From Hofstenia miamia (lineage: Eukaryota > Xenacoelomorpha > Acoela > Hofsteniidae), in contig CABFPE010000004.1 in NCBI GenBank assembly GCA_900660155.1, forward strand, positions 2,891,565 through 2,955,564: DNA of 64,000 bases, read 5' to 3'. This document shows positions 61,789 through 64,000 of this stretch, piece after piece. The notes under the pieces were generated by a model. The model had not been told where the DNA came from. It made no database searches and saw only the letters and a program-made list of their open reading frames with translations. Position 1 is the stretch's first letter. Each line of letters opens with the position of its first letter. Made by a program: the position numbers and the translations under genes.

Positions 61789-61805
61789 ATATATACACTT
61801 GCTAA
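61789..61805 (-). promoter_or_regulatory. TATA box with upstream TTAGCA element, minus gene
   Basis: On the minus strand the sequence reads TTAGCAAGTGTATATATG: TTAGCA, four bases, then TATATAT, 34-40 bp before ATG 61755. The same arrangement precedes the plus-strand gene at 63172. Confidence 0.55.
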
Positions 61806-63126
61806 AAGGCCATATAAAATTTGGCAAGCCTTCTGAATGATGTAATGTGACATAAACTTAAAATATTCCATGTAAATTGAAAAAAGTATATTATTTCATT
61901 TTTGAAATGCTTATGCCTATTAGTTGATCAGCAAATTTTTCATAAAATAATCCTATAAAACTTCAAGCTTAAAAGATAATTAACAAAATTTTTTATTTTG
62001 AAAAAATATTTTTAATATAAAAGTATTAATATGATTAATGTCTAAAATTCAAAAGCCGAATAATTAGAAATATTAATGAAATAATGAAAGCTTCAAATAG
62101 TTGGATGAGCTGCTCAGTATGTTTCTGCTAGATACAAAAAGTTATTAGTTCCATTTCTAATTAATCCCATCCTATTCGATTTTGTCCCAATCCTGTCCCA
62201 TTTCCAATCAGATTAAATATTTTGCTCTCATGATCCCAACAAAACTAAATATTGTTGAAATATTGAAATTTTAATGTTTTTGCAACCAGAAATATTTTGG
62301 ACCTAGAGTCCAATGTGGTCCCATGGACATAACATCTATTTCAGCAAATTGACAAAAATTATAAATATAATTCTAAAATCAGTAATTCCAATTGCTCGAA
62401 ATATGGGACGCGTTCTACTGAATGGGAAAGTATATTCCATGGATTTAACTGGTTCTGCAAAAGCACAATGCATATAATTTTAAAGGGAATCGGTATTTTT
62501 CAAAATTCCTTTAAATTTATAATGATGGTGAGAACATCACTAGATGCTTGCTGAACTCATTTTTAGTCAGACGGCTATTTGGTCATATAAATGCATCAAA
62601 ATCAGCTTAAACGAAAATAAATTCAATGTTTTTTCAGGCTTTTTGAAAATTTTCATGTTTTAAGTACATTACATATGTTTGGAAAAATTTAAAAAAATTA
62701 TCTTAAGTATCATCAAGGTTTACAAGTTACTACGCTGTAATTCACAAGTGGTCAATCAAGGTAAAATATCTTTGTTTAAAAAAATACGAAAAACAGTTTT
62801 TAAATGCAGACTTGATTTCAAGAAAATATTGGCAGTAAGTGTTTTCAAATAAACAAATAACCTCGATAACTAAATTCAGACTATTGAAATAAAGGGTGTT
62901 TTAATTAACCTTATTAGCTCAATGAAATGTTATGACTACTGAAAGATAATATCGATTCGAAAGTGATCCATGCATTATTTATTAAAATATATTTTAACAG
63001 CGCAATTTTTAAAGGCACTCGTTGTGTTTGACAAGTGGTTTGTATCAAATATCGACTTTCATTAGCTAAAAGGCGACGATTTAATGAATACCAAATTACC
63101 GTATTCGATGAAAATCCATTTACGCC
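61806..63126. other. Shared intergenic region between head-to-head genes
   Basis: About 1.3 kb between two divergently transcribed secreted-protein genes. Should contain regulatory sequence for both. Apart from the two core promoters I see no defined site. Confidence 0.4.
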
Positions 63127-63143
63127 TTAGCACTCCTATAAAA
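63127..63143 (+). promoter_or_regulatory. TATA box with upstream TTAGCA element, plus gene
   Basis: TTAGCACTCCTATAAAA: TTAGCA, four bases, then TATAAAA (63137-63143), 29 bp before ATG 63172. This implies a very short 5' leader. Confidence 0.65.
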
Positions 63144-63171
63144 CCTTTCGCTTCAAACAATTACATATAGT

Positions 63172-63232
63172 ATGCAATTAAAGTATTTGCTTACTGCAGG
63201 TGCCTTATTTTTAGTATTCTTCACAGTTTTAG
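63172..63232 (+). CDS. First exon of a secreted-protein gene, continues beyond
   Basis: ATG 63172 opens MQLKYLLTAGALFLVFFTVL, a textbook signal peptide, and the exon stops at TTTTAG|GTAAGA in phase 1 within what is probably a Gly codon. The minus-strand neighbour has the same layout: 13-20 signal residues, phase-1 donor, split Gly. Later exons were not found before the window ends. The final bases, CCCCTCCTCAG, look like a splice acceptor, so exon 2 may start just outside. Product unknown. Confidence 0.6.
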
Positions 63233-63459
63233 GTAAGAAGTTTTTTAACTATAAATTTAGTTTTGCTCTGATTTCTCACGCATATGAAAGCAGTATTTTT
63301 TATACCTTGTTACAACACTGAAATGTATCGTTAGGTTTTAGAAAATTGAGTGTACTATATATATATTTATGGTTAACCACGAGTTTTAATTCAAAATTCA
63401 AACAGGTAAGAACATCTGGCTTAATATTGTTATCATAATATCATTGTTATTATTATTAT

Positions 63460-63546
<87 letters not shown>

Positions 63547-63931
63547 CTTAATTATCATTATTACTATATTTAATTTAATGTGCTTAAATTTTGTAGAAAC
63601 CTTCAAAATAAAAATCTTCACTAGGATTTTTAATTTCAGCTTGATGTTGGCTTCAAGCATGAGCTATGCGCTTTTTGAGTTTTGAATTTTTGACTTGTTA
63701 TATAACTTTGAACTATTATAGGAGTGCTTAATCGAAAATCGTAACTATTATCTCTCATTTGAATTTAATTTTACTATTGTGGCACATTGAATAGAATCTG
63801 TGTAGACCCCAGTTTTGACTACCCTAGAGGCTTCAAAATGATGAATGAAGTGCCTTGGACTATTCCAGACTGTTGGTTCAAATAGTTATCTGATTATAAG
63901 CATACCTTCAGAGACTAATGATCAGCCATTT

Positions 63932-63979
<48 letters not shown>

Positions 63980-64000
63980 TAAAATAGTTCCCCTCCTCAG
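63233..64000. other. Intron-like region with microsatellites
   Basis: Contains a long (ATT)n tract (63441-63544) and an (AT)n tract with symmetrical TGTATATATACATA flanks (63936-63980). The open frame over the ATT tract is low-complexity. Ends in a pyrimidine-rich acceptor-like sequence. Confidence 0.5.
63441..63544. repeat. (ATT)n microsatellite
   Basis: About 100 bp of ATT/AAT repeat; the left part switches to AAT, giving local inverted symmetry. Confidence 0.95.

Noticed and set aside
63433-63660. 75-aa open frame of mostly Ile/Leu
   Set aside because: Translation of an ATT microsatellite.
1-64000. CRISPR arrays, operons, bacterial ribosome binding sites
   Set aside because: No regularly spaced direct repeats with unique spacers; introns and eukaryotic transposons throughout show a nuclear animal genome.

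Overview
This is a eukaryotic window: AT-rich (roughly 70% by eye), with spliced genes in a sea of transposon remnants, A/T microsatellites and three assembly gaps (5054-5359, 32457-32607, 45933-46110). No bacterial, organellar, rRNA or CRISPR features were seen. A p53/p63/p73-family gene and a VWA7-like gene place it in an animal, most likely an invertebrate. Short introns and many small MITEs would suit a tunicate or cnidarian, but I cannot fix the phylum from the sequence.

Layout. 1-4.8 kb: mostly intergenic, with a possible two-exon small gene (minus, 2860-3208) and a piggyBac-type MITE (3643-3882). 4.8-7.4 kb: a Tc1/IS630-type transposon with long inverted arms; its transposase carries one in-frame stop and its 5' end is duplicated across a single-N join. 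7.7 kb: a 96-bp perfect palindrome. 10.8-15.2 kb: two diverged copies of one non-LTR retrotransposon family, one inside a ~1.08 kb tandem duplication joined by a single N. 16.6-19.9 kb: a minus-strand gene for a secreted protein like the N-terminal domain of VWA7, whose intron holds a dead Tc1-like transposase. 20-39 kb: intergenic, with many hAT-type MITEs (some with perfect 8-bp target duplications) and hAT transposase relics.

40.1-49.3 kb: the main gene, ten coding exons of a p53/p63/p73 protein on the plus strand. Reading frame and splice phase are continuous through the DNA-binding domain (zinc ligands and contact arginines present), the tetramerization domain, a SAM-like domain and a C-terminal motif resembling the p63/p73-alpha inhibitory segment. 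Its introns contain MITEs and an antisense decayed retrocopy-like sequence. 56.3-59.4 kb: a complete but dead hAT transposon with terminal repeats and target duplication, encoding BED finger, hAT core, dimerization domain and C-terminal PHD finger; a 284-bp hAT MITE is nested inside it. 60.3-64 kb: a head-to-head pair of genes whose first exons encode signal peptides and whose promoters share TTAGCA-N4-TATA. One (minus, 116 aa, three exons) is complete; the other (plus) leaves the window.

The host genes seen are a transcription factor of the genome-integrity/germline-quality family and several small secreted proteins. They show no common pathway.
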